From Incurvaria masculella (lineage: Eukaryota > Arthropoda > Insecta > Lepidoptera > Incurvariidae), in assembly GCA_946894095.1 (NCBI GenBank), contig OX335660.1, positions 1,307,001 to 1,371,000 of the forward strand: DNA of 64,000 nucleotides, read 5' to 3'. Both the position numbers and the translations under genes were made by a program. Positions within the stretch are counted from its first letter, which is position 1. Every line of letters begins with the position of its first letter. The notes under the pieces were generated by a model. The model saw nothing but the letters and a program-made list of their open reading frames with translations. It ran no database searches and was not told the origin of the DNA. Positions 11,903 to 23,416 of the stretch are shown one piece after another.

Positions 11903-12079
11903 AAGTGATCAAATAAGGTTGACTTGAAAACCTCAAGGCTACACGAATTTATTTCATTTGACGGCAGGTTTTGCCAAAGACGTATAGCAGTTATTACAAA
12001 TGAGTTTTCATAATAAGACGAGCTAAAATTTGGTACTTCAAAATTTACATTATTAATTTTGTTTGCAAGTCTTTGCAAG

Positions 12080-13160
12080 AATTACTTGAACTTGTACTTA
12101 CATGAGATACTCAGAATGGTGATCCTAAAATGCCTTCCTAAAATCGCAGCAGTTTTTGAGGCTGCAGGCTTTGGCGGGACGGGCGGTGCGTCCATTGGTA
12201 ATGTGATTAGTTACTTCGACAAAAATTCAAGAAAACCAGTACCAATTCACGTTACTTTTGCTTCTCTACCACCCAACTCCCGCAGCTTGTGAAATTGTAA
12301 GTTAGTACAAAGAGAAATATAATCGAATTCGGATTTGCTATTCTAAGTTGAAGATTCTCACGGACGTGTAAGCAAACTGCAAGATGTTTTGCGAATGACT
12401 GCTTTAGGTCTCTATCTTCTTAAAAATAATTTTGTTTTTAATTGTAAGTTTGATAACATTTTACGAGGCAATAAAATTCTTCTAGTAGATAACTGGTGGA
12501 GTTCACGAGAGTCGTAAAGTCTTGACTCTCAATTCTCATACTCTTCGGTAAATATGTCTACTGATTAAGTGATAGAAGATGTCCACTAATGAGCCCAAGA
12601 TGATGACATACTAGTGTAGTGATTCAGTTCCACTGTAATAAATGGCGCTGAAATTGTGCCTCTTGCAAGTACTATTTTCATACCTATTCAATATATTGGA
12701 AACTGGCAATCGCACGACACCAACTCATCGTCAAAGACAGTACCACTGAAACCGGGTCATGCATTCTTATGGTGTCAACGTATTCGCCACCTGGATTTTT
12801 AAAATATATTTAATTCTAACGAAACATCGTTCATCCATGAATAAATTCTCGAAAACTCGAAACTATTTGACTGGTCATTATGAAACTTGGTATGGATATG
12901 TATTTTTTCACGGAGAATGTTTATATGCTATCCTCATTGATGTACATCGCCACCAGACGGCACTGAGATATATCGACTTCTACATCGTTCAATCGCTTGT
13001 CATGAAAATTAGTATGTACATGTATTTTTTCATGAACAAAGTGATTATGTTAACCGTATTGTTAAAATCGCCAACAGATGTTTTTTTTTTACAAAAGTTT
13101 GTCATTTTTTTATTGTAGTCCCTTCGAGGTGCGAAAACAGGGGTACTTATTGGCCATATT
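12080..13160. other. AT-rich DNA with loose tandem repetition, no gene seen
   Basis: Between about 12780 and 13090 an imperfect unit recurs: CGCCACCTGG, CGCCACCAGA and CGCCAACAGA, each followed by related text ending in ATGTATTTTTTCA. The ORFs at 12059-12292 and 12759-13118 fall in this sequence and show no domain. Confidence 0.4.
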
Positions 13161-13164
13161 GGAA

Positions 13165-13512
13165 TCAATTAACAACAGATTTTACGAAATTCGAATTCCA
13201 AAAGAACGATTGGATTATAATTATATAAGAAATCGTATTAGTCCGATTTCTTAGTCCAGAATTTGATGAACAGTTAGCCGAATTCCGGGAAGTCTCGCGC
13301 AGTGCTCCATTCTTCTGGAGTAATATCATCATCTCAGCGTCATTTCGATTACAAGCAATTTTATACGGAGTCTGCTGCGCGAAGTTCCGAGCTTCTATAT
13401 CAACTTGGGGATGCTGACACAGCCATTTGATTAACCTGTAGTATTTAGTTCGCACAGCAACATGTAGAGGAGTTTCACCATGGATTTTTGCTCTGGAATT
13501 TATATCCGCTCC
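13165..13512 (-). pseudogene. Ankyrin-repeat (vankyrin-like) gene fragment
   Basis: The minus-strand frame reads through two ankyrin repeats: HGETPLHVAVRTKYYRLIKWL, with the TPLH turn, and then ARNFAQQTPYKIACNRNDAE with MILLQKNGA. Upstream of the first repeat an in-frame stop (about 13515) interrupts what looks like a preceding GADINSRA turn. The start is therefore missing. Length and sequence class match the short IkB-like ankyrin proteins of bracoviruses, thought to trap host NF-kB factors. The fragment is probably inactive. Confidence 0.6.
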
Positions 13513-13570
13513 CTAGTCCGTGAGACGATGGAGTTTTCTCGGAGACAAGTTTAGACACTTACAAAGTTAT

Positions 13571-14006
13571 CTACAACGAATAGTCAAAGCAAGCGTCATC
13601 AAAAACTTCACTGTCCACTGGGTTGTCACAGGCAGCACCATTATTCCTCAGAAGGTCCATCATATTTTGATCACGAGCACAGTACGCCAGGTGGTGCGGG
13701 ATTTGAAGCTGATAGTTGATGGCTGCACCAATGCTCTTAGACTCCTGAAGCAGCCACTCAGCTAGTTCGTAGTTTCTTCTTCTGACCGCGATGTGAGGTA
13801 GGGAATCACCAGATTTAGTCTCGGGTGCTCTTAAATCTGCACCCATTTGGACGAGGAGCGACATTTTCATTACAGCGTCTGTAGTGTTGTACATGGCTAC
13901 TATGTGAGGAGCGACATTTTCATTACAGCGTCTGTAGTTTTGTACATGGCTACTATGTGAGTGTCTTCCTTTGTCATCAGTATGAGTGGATCAAAAACTC
14001 AGGATT
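13571..14006 (-). pseudogene. Ankyrin-repeat (vankyrin-like) gene broken by a 53-bp duplication
   Basis: The 3' part (13571-13894) has the phrases QMGADLRAPETKSGDSLPHI and RRNYELAEWLL, closely matching the ankyrin units at 38.9-43 kb (GADL, GD, HI, RRNYELVEWLL). It ends at a stop near 13573. Upstream frame (to about 14006, LMTKEDTHIVAMYKTTDAV) is separated by a direct duplication of 53 bp: GAGGAGCGACATTTTC begins at 13853 and again at 13906. The 53-bp insert shifts the frame and brings in a stop. It is a relative of the tandem array but well diverged from it. Confidence 0.65.
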
Positions 14007-14009
14007 CTT

Positions 14010-15580
14010 AACGAAAAGTGACACCTCCATAAGTTCATATACACTGCCCATGCGCGACAGATGGACTGCAGATAGCTGATGTCTTCGTACGCAAAACTTG
14101 ACTGCTCAAATTGTTCCAAGTTCTTAAGTTTCCAGATTGCAATTTATCCTAGTATCATTTAAAGAGTATATTAAAGAGATGCCAATTTTAAATCTTCTAG
14201 TTCCATATTATTAATATGCAATGGTTCAAATAAAGGAACTTGTAACGCCATGTTATTGGAGGCAGTGTGTATAGGCTGGCCTCCTGCCTTCCTCCCCGCA
14301 CATAATCCAGTATGGCGCCGATTGTGAAGTCGGCGGGTGCGCGTGCGTTTTTTCGAGAAACATACCTAACTTAATTGTGTTTTTTTGTGAAAGTAAAGCA
14401 ATAAACGAATATTTTAGTGGTCTTCTTTCGTTAGGAGTGATATAAACTAGCGACCGCACTAAAAACTGTTTTATTAATTTTATCTGCGTAACAACATTGA
14501 GTAATTTCGAAAATTTCCTTAATTTATAGTATACATATATAAATTACTATATTTTGTTTTATTACTGGTTACATTTTGTTCATGAATTTTTAAATTATCG
14601 CGCGTAAAAGAATAGAAATAACCTATTTTTGAATCACCGCACATTTTCTTCCAAATAGAGCTCTTTGAATTTTAATTTTAATTATAGAGGGAATAACTTC
14701 GATGACTTGCGTCTGCTTCGATTTTCGGAGTTATCATTTTATTAGGGTTACCGCTTTCATAATTTGATAAATGTGGAATATTCGATTTATTCGATAGGAT
14801 TGGTTGAAATAAAAAGAATGATAATGGAGTTCATTTGATATCTATTCGAGTGACGTAAATTTAATTAATTGTCGTATTTAACATTGAAGCGTAAGCGAAG
14901 CCAACGAAGCTTTTGACGTTCGAGAAAAATACACCATCTTTTATTTTTTTATAAATATTGCTTTCTTTAATATCTGGATTCGATACATTGACGTTTTTAT
15001 GTTTCTGAACGAGGTTTCAGAGAAAACAAATAATTGTCAACTAACTGTGATTCGGTGTATAAACTCATTTGTTTCCCATAAATAAAAAGTTTATTTGTTC
15101 GATCAGTGTAAAATTTTCTTAGAAATTTTTCAAGCAACAATTTTTGGGTCGAATTACAGGGGACAGTTAGATGAAGGAACAAACTTTCAGAGGGTTATAT
15201 TTATTGACGTTTACATCGAGGTGACTCCCCCGTTCAAAAGTCCATCCTGATTCTCTGTGCTCAACTTCTAAAATTTGTAATTCAACCTTTTCAAAAAATT
15301 TTACTCGGTGTTACTTCTTTTATGGGATCCAAACTTTTTACTCGGAACGTTAATATTAAATTTTTTGCAGTATAAAACCACTATAGAATGGTGTATCTTA
15401 ATATATTATAACATTGAAGAGAAACTTAATACTAACATTCTTTCTGGGTAACATAGAATAATGTGTCAAACGAATAAAATGTTTTATTCATTAAATATAA
15501 ACACAAAAATAAACTCGCCTGTTCGCATGTTTGAATTTACGAACTGTTTTTCGTTCACATTGAAGGAATCTTGACAAATG
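14010..15580. other. AT-rich intergenic DNA, no gene seen
   Basis: About 1.5 kb without a supportable gene. A GC-richer patch at 14260-14345 and many A/T runs are the only visible structure. Confidence 0.45.
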
Positions 15581-15583
15581 TTT

Positions 15584-15766
15584 TTACGATTCCGCTTCTT
15601 CATCAATACGTGTCTTCATCGCCAATATTGCATGCTCCCTTCTATTTAAGGGTTGCACGTATTCAACATCTCTAGCTCGATACACCTTTATTTCTATGTA
15701 GAACTCCCCCTTTATATCTTCGAGTTGGTTCTTAGTGTAGCTGTTCCCTCGACGACGTACCAGCAA
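15584..15766 (-). CDS. Short unidentified ORF in a decayed minus-strand block
   Basis: 60 codons rich in charged residues, with KGEFYIEIKVYRARDVEYV and LNRREHAILAMKTRIDEE. I do not recognise the family. It lies downstream of three other minus-strand coding remnants (15880-16131, 16949-17690, 18264-18690), so it may be the end of the same ancestral unit. Confidence 0.3.
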   Translation of the reverse strand: MLVRRRGNSYTKNQLEDIKGEFYIEIKVYRARDVEYVQPLNRREHAILAMKTRIDEEAES

Positions 15767-15879
15767 ACAGATTTAGGACCCCGGCTGAGGCTTAACAGTC
15801 GAAAGTGCTGTTGAAGTGTTACCATCGCTATCGCTGAAGAACGGATCCTGAGTGTGGAGACGTTTACCGAAAGATTTCT

Positions 15880-16131
15880 CTAGATTGCGCTCGAGAGCGC
15901 TGTTACTGCTGCGTTTCTTCTGCTTGTTGACCAGGTTTCGCCACCGACTTCAAAGTAATGAACTCGTCTCGGTCCTGAACTAAGATTGATTGTAATATTT
16001 GTACCTGGCATCGACGTTTGCAGCTGAGCTATGTCGTCAAGCAAGGAGTTGGAGTCCTCGCGGGCCTCCTCCTTCTCCGATTCCGAATCGCTTATAATTT
16101 TCCGACTCTTATGCTTGGGGATTGGAGTCAC
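15880..16131 (-). pseudogene. Unidentified ORF with acidic serine stretch
   Basis: The minus-strand frame has a basic start (IPKHKSRK), an acidic stretch ISDSESEKEEAREDSN of the casein-kinase-II type, then PGTNITINLSSGPRRVHYFE. Composition looks like real protein and not random AT-rich ORF. Coding-like sequence upstream (16131-16260) is in other frames, so this is a fragment. Family unknown; proximity to an NS1-like remnant makes a virus-derived origin possible. Confidence 0.33.
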
Positions 16132-16948
16132 CGCAACTTCCTGCGCTCTTGGCGTTTTCTCCCGCGGAGGCTCAATTCTGTCGCATATTCTACGTCATCG
16201 AGACCTTTACCCACATGTCTCGAGAACGTCTCGTGACTCGTCGCCAAAGCGTGCATCTCCATAGTGGCCGTATGGGCCACGAAGAAAAGATGTAGCGGCC
16301 ACACTTTGATTTGGAAAGAAATTATAAAAGGTAATATTGATCAACACATAATGCTGGCACAGTTTCACACTCGCGATAGTAAATAAACAACTGCGGCGGT
16401 GAGGGCGTGGCGGCTGTACTGTAGAGATGTCCTGCGCAGGCGGCGTCCGAGGCACGAATGCTCGCTGCGTGTTGTTGCATGAAGGGGATAAACAAACAAC
16501 GCATATTCGTAGATTCGTTGACGTAACCAAAGCACCTATGTTGACATATGTATTTATTAACAACTAATTTTGCGTTATCGCCAATGTCACCAAAACATTG
16601 TAATTTGTATATAGTGTTCAATACCTCTAATAACTTTTATAAAAGGCTTAACATATTATCTCTTCTGCTGTAAATGATTTATTATTTATTTGGAATAGGT
16701 CCCATTACAATACGCTCAGTAATACATACAAAGTAATCGTATCCGAATTGAAATAGGCTAAAAAATATAGTGGCCCGCGGTGTAGTTGAAGGCTTTATAC
16801 AATTTTAAACTTATTTTGCCGACCCTATCTTACACATTACCCGCCTAATATCTCTACTCCTACTTACTCCCTCCACAGTTGCTCCCATGTTTGCGCCATA
16901 TTCTAAAATACTTAATTTTATAATTAATAATTATATAATTTTTATAAT
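16132..16948. other. No gene supported
   Basis: Contains minus-strand coding-like fragments just upstream of 16131 and then AT-rich DNA (16600-16948). ORFs at 16207-16621 show no domain and overlap in two frames. Confidence 0.35.
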
Positions 16949-17690
16949 TTATAATTTATTAATTAATTTAAATTCACACGGTACGTTGCAGTACTGTTCG
17001 ATCGGAAAGTAACTACACGTGTACAACACACAGTTCTCCACGCCGTTCCGATCCTTGTAATTCACACCTTCACTCATCGGCGCGCCCGACGGAATCAGTT
17101 TCCTTTGTTGGAACTGGTTATCGGTCAATTTGCATTTGGATGGCATCAGGAGCCCGCTAAAGTTGAAGCTGCTGTTGCTCACCAGTCCCGTCAATCGAAT
17201 GTACATAGTTAAAGTGAAACTCGACCAGGCTGTTTATCAGCATGGTTTTCCCGGTCGACACTGGTCTGATGAAAAACAGATTATTCCTATCCCCGTTCTC
17301 CTGGTCGAAGTGGTGTCCGGCTATAGGACACCACGTCGCGTGGAACTGGGCGGCTTGCATCACCTTTGTGAGCGCCTGCATCGGTTCCTCCTGTTGCGGG
17401 ATTTCCTTTAGCGCGATATTGCATTCGAGCATGTTCTCCTCCATATCCTCGAATTTGAGGCTCATTTCCAATACCTGTCGCTGACAATGGTCCCTCTCCG
17501 CAATTACTCCTTCCAATTGCTTCGGATGGGTGGTCTGTTTTTTTATTACATTATCCATGTCGTCCATTCTGTCGGCTTGGAATTGAAGCAATTGGCGAAG
17601 GTCGTCTTGCATTTCACTGCTTGATTTTTTTTGTGTGGACGATATTATGAGCTTTACATCCTTTTGCAGTTGACTGACTGCATTGCTCAT
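16949..17690 (-). pseudogene. NS1-like superfamily 3 helicase remnant (parvovirus/bidnavirus type)
   Basis: The upper frame (17157-17690) starts with a helical, Lys/Gln/Glu-rich region and ends with a P-loop, FFIRPVSTGKTMLINSLVE, followed by an aromatic stretch. That layout (aromatic strand, G-x-x-x-x-GK-T, then a small-residue helix) is the Walker A of SF3 helicases in NS1 proteins. The usual first Gly is Arg here. After a frame change the lower frame (16949-17206) has FNFSGLL and a GAPMSEGVNYKDR-like segment that would match the region between Walker B and motif C in NS1. No Walker B acidic pair is clear. It is a broken endogenous copy. A different P-loop protein is possible. Confidence 0.42.
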
Positions 17691-18263
17691 GTCGACGGGG
17701 ACCGAGAAAGCTCCAACAGGCGGGTCAAGGTTAATATCTTCGCTGACCGATATATTCTGTACAGAGCTTCGTTTGCATTTGGTGCATTTCCATTCAACTT
17801 CGACGGCTTCTATTGCATTAGAGTGTTCAGCGAAATCTTGGTGAAACCAATTATTGCACTCACCGCAACATTAAATCCCCGGTAATTTTTTTTTTAGAAC
17901 ATGACTTGCAATTTGCCATATTTCCGCGTGTCCCGTCCGAAAAAACAGTTGCAGCACAGTTTATTGTGAGATTTCAAGACAATCCATTAATGTTGTGCAT
18001 TAATAACACGAATAGATGGCGACAAATATTCGGTCAAAATAGTATGGACACGCAGCTCGCTGCGAAATGGTTAAGTAGTGTCAATGTGCAGGAATAGATG
18101 GCACCAATTGAGAGTCAGTTTCTGTCCAATGTTGAATTGATTGATGTAAGTATGAACACACCTTTCACCGACCTATCCACGTGTGGGTTATTATAAAATT
18201 AAGTATTTAGCCTTTATTAGGTTACATTGACTTATTATAACACTCTCACATGGGTAATTTACT

Positions 18264-18690
18264 TCACTTTATCGGTTTAAATATGTTTCGGAGTCTTTTA
18301 GAACTTTTTGAAGCGAATCGTTTAAATATTCTTATCTTCGACGATAACAGGTTGTTAACCTCTCTTGTCCCTCCTTGCTGGGCTGGACCGGATGTTGAGG
18401 CGAAGGTCGTAACAGCGATACCGCTTTTCGAACGCAAGCCGCCAGTCGTTGTTTCACTCGTCCGAAGATTAGGTATAGTCACACCAACGCGATAAGCAAC
18501 AACGTGAGACCAGATGCACACTGAATGCCCAGGAAATAATATCACGCCGAGGATGCACCTCGACGCGGTTCGAAGTAATTTTCGCCCCGATTATTTTATC
18601 GTGCTCATTCTTGCTACTTGAACCACCCATGGGCAGGACAGAGAGTAGAGAGAGACACCGACGTACCGAATGAGAATAATACAAGCTTCG
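18264..18690 (-). pseudogene. Small single-pass membrane protein, frameshifted; relative at 27.1 kb
   Basis: The start (from about 18627) encodes MGGSSSKNEHDKIIGAKITS, a possible N-myristoylation start. After a frame change, a hydrophobic helix and a FGRVKQRL basic segment follow in another frame with one stop. The ORF at 27087-27371 shows the same plan: KNEEVIGAKITS, a membrane helix, FGKVKTLLSKR, then a proline-rich end. The two are therefore copies of one protein of about 110 aa. Function unknown; the shared neighbourhood with virus-like and gypsy remnants suggests an accessory gene of a mobile or viral element. Confidence 0.5.
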
Positions 18691-18699
18691 AGATATACC

Positions 18700-19300
18700 T
18701 GATACTTGTAATCATAAGAAATACGGTGAAAAGCAGGTCACACCGGCATTTGCCGAATGACATACAAATTAACTGTACATTCAGTAATCTTGCTAAATAA
18801 ATGATTTATTTTGCTAGATTACTAACGTAAGTAAAAATATTTCCTTTGTTCCCGTTTGAAATGTTTAGTCTGTAATCTGCGAGTCGTAATAACATGCTAG
18901 CCCAAGCAAATATACATGTACCTATAGCCGAGCTCCCGATGAATGCGGACTCGCAGCGCTCGCGCATGCTTATCGCTAACGCCACAGTAGAAACAATGTA
19001 CAGCGCCGTAGACTGCATTACCGACGTGGCCAAAGTACACATTTAGTACAGTAAGTCCACTTAACCTTAAGATTTCTCTATCGAAATCTCTTTCGTGTGG
19101 TGTTAGTAAAGGTACATAGAGCTGAATTATACAATCGTCGATTTTGGATTTTATTAATTTAGTTTTTAGTTTGATCAACGTTTTGTATGTATTTAATAAG
19201 GTCTTTGTGTAACTATCGTTTGCTCGGTTGTAACATAATATTAGTGTCTTATCTGACTGGGTCAAGTTCTGGGAGAATTTGACGGAGTTCAATGTCTTTG
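18700..19300. other. No clear gene
   Basis: Two overlapping minus-strand ORFs (18806-19042 and 18897-19307) exist. The first is strongly hydrophobic and could be part of a membrane protein, but I cannot connect it to a family. Confidence 0.3.
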
Positions 19301-19304
19301 AACT

Positions 19305-20480
19305 CAAATCAAATCAAATCTTTTTATTAGCACACATAAATACAATTACAATTACAAACATAAATACAATTTTTACAGGTATGTAGCTTATAATTATATT
19401 CCTGCGGCATCGTCAGTTTTCCTTTTATCTACAGGTTATATTTTCAAGATTGCTTATAAATGTTCGGCTATATGATAATATTAAAAAATGACAAGTCATA
19501 AAATGTTTTATCTTGGAGCCACTTATTTAATTGTGCTTTAAACATTTGTATGTTATTTTGGTTCTCTCGCAATTCTTTCGGCAGTTTATTGTAAATATGA
19601 ATGCTGGTGAACATAACGCTTTTTTTAATTTTTTCTGTATTGTGGCTTTTTTGTTGAATGTTCCTCTTGTACCTGGTTGAGTATTGATGCTCTAAACAAT
19701 TATACTGCTCAGGGTTATTTCTAATGTATAGACATATTTTTTGTACATACACATCGTATATTGTTAATATTTTCAGGCGTTTGAATAATGTGTGCAGTGC
19801 GCATCCCATTTAGAGTGCGTCATTATTCTAACTGCTTTTTTCTGTAATCTGAACACTCTGATTGCTCCCCCCGAGGAACCCCAAAATTCGATTCCGTAGC
19901 TCATTATGGAGTAAAAGTACCCGAAGTAAGCACTTATCAGAGTATTTAGATCGGAATTTATTGATAAAGTCTTCAGACAGTAGCAAGCCTTACTAAGTTT
20001 GTCGCATACTTTGTCAATATGTTCCCCCCAGCGTAGGTTCGAGTCTAGTGTGAATCCCAAAAATACTGTAGACGCTGCAAATTGTATAACTTCATCGTTA
20101 TATTTTAAAAACATTTGATCGTTACCTTCGGTTTCGCGATTCGTTATAGTGAAGTGGATGCAGTGAGTCTTTGCGCTATTTAATATAAGGCCATTCGATA
20201 AAAACCACTGTCCGACTTCTCCTAGAGTGTGTGTCATTTTTGTCAATAAATTGTGTATGCTATCCTCTGTCACAATCACATTGGCATCATCGGCATACAG
20301 CACTATTAGCGCACTTAATACCGATAGAGTAGCATGTTTGGGAAAGTCATTCATAAATATTATAAACAGTAGTGGCGCTAATATGGAGCCCTGTGGGACA
20401 CCGTATTCCATTTCAAATGGTTGCGAGTGAATGGTCTCTAAAGTTCCTTTACGTGTATTTGAGAATTGTAACTCAAGTAC
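19305..20480 (-). pseudogene. 5'-truncated LINE reverse transcriptase (CR1/jockey-like)
   Basis: The minus-strand frame 19773-20480 carries the RT signatures GVPQGSILAPLLF and YADDANV, then the thumb region. After a frameshift near 19800 it continues in 19468-19809 with the LINE C-terminus (YNKLPKELRE). The 3' end lies at about 19305, where repeated GATTT units (minus strand) form the tail. The endonuclease half is absent. The upper limit near 20480 is where the sequence changes to gypsy RNase H; the join is marked by an 11-bp hairpin (20479-20506). Confidence 0.85.
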
Positions 20481-21286
20481 GTAGGAGATAATTACATCTC
20501 CTACGTATTGCTTTATCTTCGTTATAACCGTGTTATCAGAGGATGCGTCACAGGGAATGAACATAAGAATATGCTTATTATTTTTATCAAATATTGCTTT
20601 ATATGATTCTTCAGTATTTATTGGTTCGATTTTATTATTATAAAGTTTTAATTTAAAATCTGATAAAATATCTTTCCTTTGGATTACATTTATGTTTGGT
20701 CTAGATAGTGCGTCAGCATTTTGATTCTTTTTACCGGGTTTGTAAATTATTTTATAATCGTATTGTTCTAATTCTAGACGCCATCGAATTAATCTCGATC
20801 CTGGATCTTTAACTAAAAAAAACTACGTGAAAGGTTGGTGATCCGTAGTTATAGTGAATTTTCTTCAAAAAAGGTAGGGCCTGAAATGCTTAATGGACCA
20901 TTTTATGGCTAGTAGTTCTCTTTCGATTGTTGAATATCGTTGCTCCGATTCGTTTAACGTTCTTGATGCATACGCGATTGGTTTTTCTTGTCCTACTTTT
21001 TGACCTTGAGATACCAGCTATGGCTACCTGAGATGCATCGGTAGGTAAGATAAGCTCTTTTCTTTTCGAAGTCAGGATATTTTAATATAGGAGCTGATGT
21101 TAATAGCCTTATCGCATTATGTGTCCAAACAAACTTAACATTTTTATTTAATAGGTTAGTTAAGGGTTTCGTTATATCAGCAAACTGAGGTATAAAGCGT
21201 CGATAGTAGCCTGCTAATCCTAAAAAATCTTTAATAGACCTAGTATTGGTTGGCATTGGGTAAAGTTGAAAGACAACACCAAGCAT
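20480..21286 (-). pseudogene. Ty3/gypsy pol fragment (RT thumb and RNase H)
   Basis: On the minus strand, 20993-21286 has DFLGLAGYYRRFIPQFADI and PLTNLL, the RT-to-RNase H connection of Ty3/gypsy elements. Further down (20560-20830) come RWRLELEQYDYKIIYKPGKK and NADALSRP, the end of RNase H. Several frame breaks lie between them (20830-20990). The 5' end of pol and the integrase are missing; the fragment runs straight into the LINE at about 20480. Confidence 0.8.
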
Positions 21287-21289
21287 TTT

Positions 21290-22080
21290 GCTATGCGTGC
21301 GATCGAGCTCAGCGCGCCAGAATGGTGCCAGTACATATTTATGTAGCTATGGCACGGCCAAAAGAAAAACTAAAGGTTTGACAAATCCATCACAATCTGA
21401 TATCCGCCGTCCTAGACAATATGAATCGTGTCTAGTGCGCGGAAATTCAGTTATAATATTAATAATAATAATAGTACAATAGTCTAGTCAATAAACAAAG
21501 GTAGATAGGATGCACTGGTCGCACTGAGTATAGGGTTTAGCGTGGAGCACGTCGCACAGGCTAACCCCTGTTTTAAGACACTTTTGCCGTCTCGAGAGTT
21601 TAAGTAGTTAACTTAGATATCAGAAGGTTGTTCGGCAAAAGAATAGAGTTAGTCACTGAGTTATGCGTGTTACAGGCCGGCAAATCAAACACTTTGGATT
21701 ACGTCGAAGAAGTATAATATGGAATGTTCATGGACACGACACGTCGATGCGAGTATGAAAGGAAGACTGTCGAGCTTGTTTGCGAAATGCACGTATGTCA
21801 ACGGGTGCGCGGCCGGCGGGGCGAGGGACGAGGTAGCCACGCTCCGGTTACATCCTGCCGCGTCAGTGCTATATGTGCCTACCGGCACACACTCACTACT
21901 ACATTCGCGGCGCGTAAGTTGGAGGAGGTGCTGGTCCGAGGTGTCCGCTGTGTTCTAGGACGGACTCCGCGAGTTCAATGCGCGTTTGCTGGAACGTTGC
22001 GCGCACCATCCTTCGCGGTCAGTTCCTTTGGAGGGTTTTATAGATCAATATGCCGAGGACAATCGCTGCCATGATGGCCG
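21290..22080. other. Unassigned moderately GC-rich DNA
   Basis: No coding match is visible. The stretch 21480-21960 could be LTR-like or untranslated DNA of a neighbouring retroelement, but I found no second copy in the window. ORFs on both strands overlap without domains. Confidence 0.3.
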
Positions 22081-22083
22081 CGA

Positions 22084-22650
22084 TTATAGTCGCGACGTCA
22101 GGTTGGATTCAAAATTCTGTCCTCTGTCGCTGGTGATACGCAATGGACAACCAAAACGCGAGATATAATGATCATACAACACGCGCGCTGCGGTTTCCGC
22201 TGTTTGGTCAGGAACGGGGATGGCTTCTAGCCAAGATGTACACCTATCGATAATGGTTATGATATAGCGATTGTCATTCGATGGTGGAAGTGGTCCCACG
22301 ACATCCACGTGGATGTGTTCGAAACGAGCCGCATCCTCGAAGGTACCTAAATGTGACTTGGTATGACTAGACTTTTGGCACTGAACACATGTCCTAGACC
22401 ACTTGGCTATATCCGAGTTCATCCTCGACCAGAAGTAGCGTTGAGTAATTAGTCTCCGCGTTCCGCGTACTCCCGGGTGGGCGATTCCATGGACGGTTTC
22501 AAAAACCTGTGCACGGAACTCTTTTGGGACGTACGGCCTTATATTTCCTTGGTGGATGTTGCAATAGAGCTGTGTGTTACCTGTAGGCAGGCATGTCTAG
22601 TTTGACTAGGGGGGACGGCTCCTTAGCTAAGAGAGCCTCTAGTTCTCGGT
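22084..22650 (-). pseudogene. Ty3/gypsy integrase fragment
   Basis: The minus-strand frame includes zinc-knuckle remnants (CVQCQKSSH) and the integrase core: FEHIHVDVVGPLPPS, IDRCTSWLEAIP, then FGCPLRITSDRGQNFES. The two Asp of the D,D-35-E triad are visible (in HVDVVG and TSDRGQ). The frame stops at 22084, losing the Glu and the C-terminus. Upstream sequence to 22650 reads as the region before the zinc finger in broken frames. It belongs with the RNase H and RT pieces at 23110-23236 and 26040-26813 (same strand, right order), which the Harbinger element split. Confidence 0.82.
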
Positions 22651-22659
22651 CGCCAACTT

Positions 22660-23110
22660 GTTTCGCGATGCTATTTTTATTTTATTTTATTTTATAAGAA
22701 ACCTTACAGCTAATCTTATATTATTACATGATAATTATTTTCATATTTTTAAGCCAATGATTAAGTTTCATTGTTTACAAACTGAAATGTCTTACTACAA
22801 AACAATATGTAACTTGCAACATTCCACAAAGGTGTGTATGATAGGGTGAGTGGGCGGTATGTATGTGGTGAAAGTGTGTGTGTAATGTGTTAACGATGTA
22901 TGTCTTGAGTGTATGCACTACGGGTCAATGTATTAGCTGCCAATCCATCGAAGTGTGTCGAATTCAATCCTTGTATTAATATATCTTATTTTATTATGTT
23001 TTTTTTATTTAAGTGTTATTGTGTTGATGATAATATATTTTTGAATTTTTATATGTAATATTATTATTTATTCAAGTGTACAAAAGTTTTCAATGCTATA
23101 AAATGATATA
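22660..23110. mobile_element. AT-rich insertion with (ATTTT)n end
   Basis: A run of ATTTT repeats (22672-22696) followed by about 400 bp of AT-rich DNA separates the gypsy integrase segment from the RNase H segment. This looks like the tail and 3' region of a LINE or SINE on the minus strand. No coding sequence is visible. Confidence 0.45.
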
Positions 23111-23236
23111 AAGTGTATGCCAATCTAATGGGGAGGGACAATCTATAGACTCTACCCGGCTCATGGCGTCCGCGGGAGCATTATCAAGGCCAAACACGTG
23201 TACCAGATGTGCGCAATATTCGGAGATGAGCCCTAA
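23111..23236 (-). pseudogene. Gypsy RNase H end, left side of the Harbinger insertion
   Basis: The minus strand reads through EYCAHLVHVFGLDNAPADAM and SRVESIDCPSP, the end of a gypsy RNase H domain. The frame is cut at the TAA target site (23234-23236) and resumes at 26027. Confidence 0.65.
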
Positions 23237-23416
23237 GGGCCCCCGCAGACTATGGCCACTAGTGGCGGCTTCTAAACGCGACCACCAGTGTTTCAGTCAG
23301 GCCACTACACGCCGCCACCAGTGGCAGCCACTAGTGGCTGGATGAGGCGCTCAGTGGCCGCCACTTGTGGCAGTTGTTCTGGTGTTTCGACAGAGGCGGA
23401 CGTGTGTTTGTCAAAA

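Larger units (their letters stand above)
10720..12080 (-). pseudogene. LINE 3'-end fragment (jockey/CR1-like), interrupted by a TRIM
   Basis: On the minus strand, 11903-12078 encodes a segment with SSYYENSFVITAIRLWQNLP, the C-terminal signature of many insect non-LTR reverse transcriptases, and it continues to FKSTLFDH. The frame is cut at 11903 by the TRIM element. The rest of the LINE tail resumes at 10917 and ends with a TTATT-rich run near 10720-10740 (an AATAA-rich tail on the minus strand). Only the end of the element is present. Confidence 0.6.

Noticed and set aside
19305..21286. A single retroelement combining LINE RT and gypsy RNase H
   Set aside because: The two parts belong to different retroelement classes and meet at a sharp change near 20480, so a nested insertion or deletion joint explains them better.
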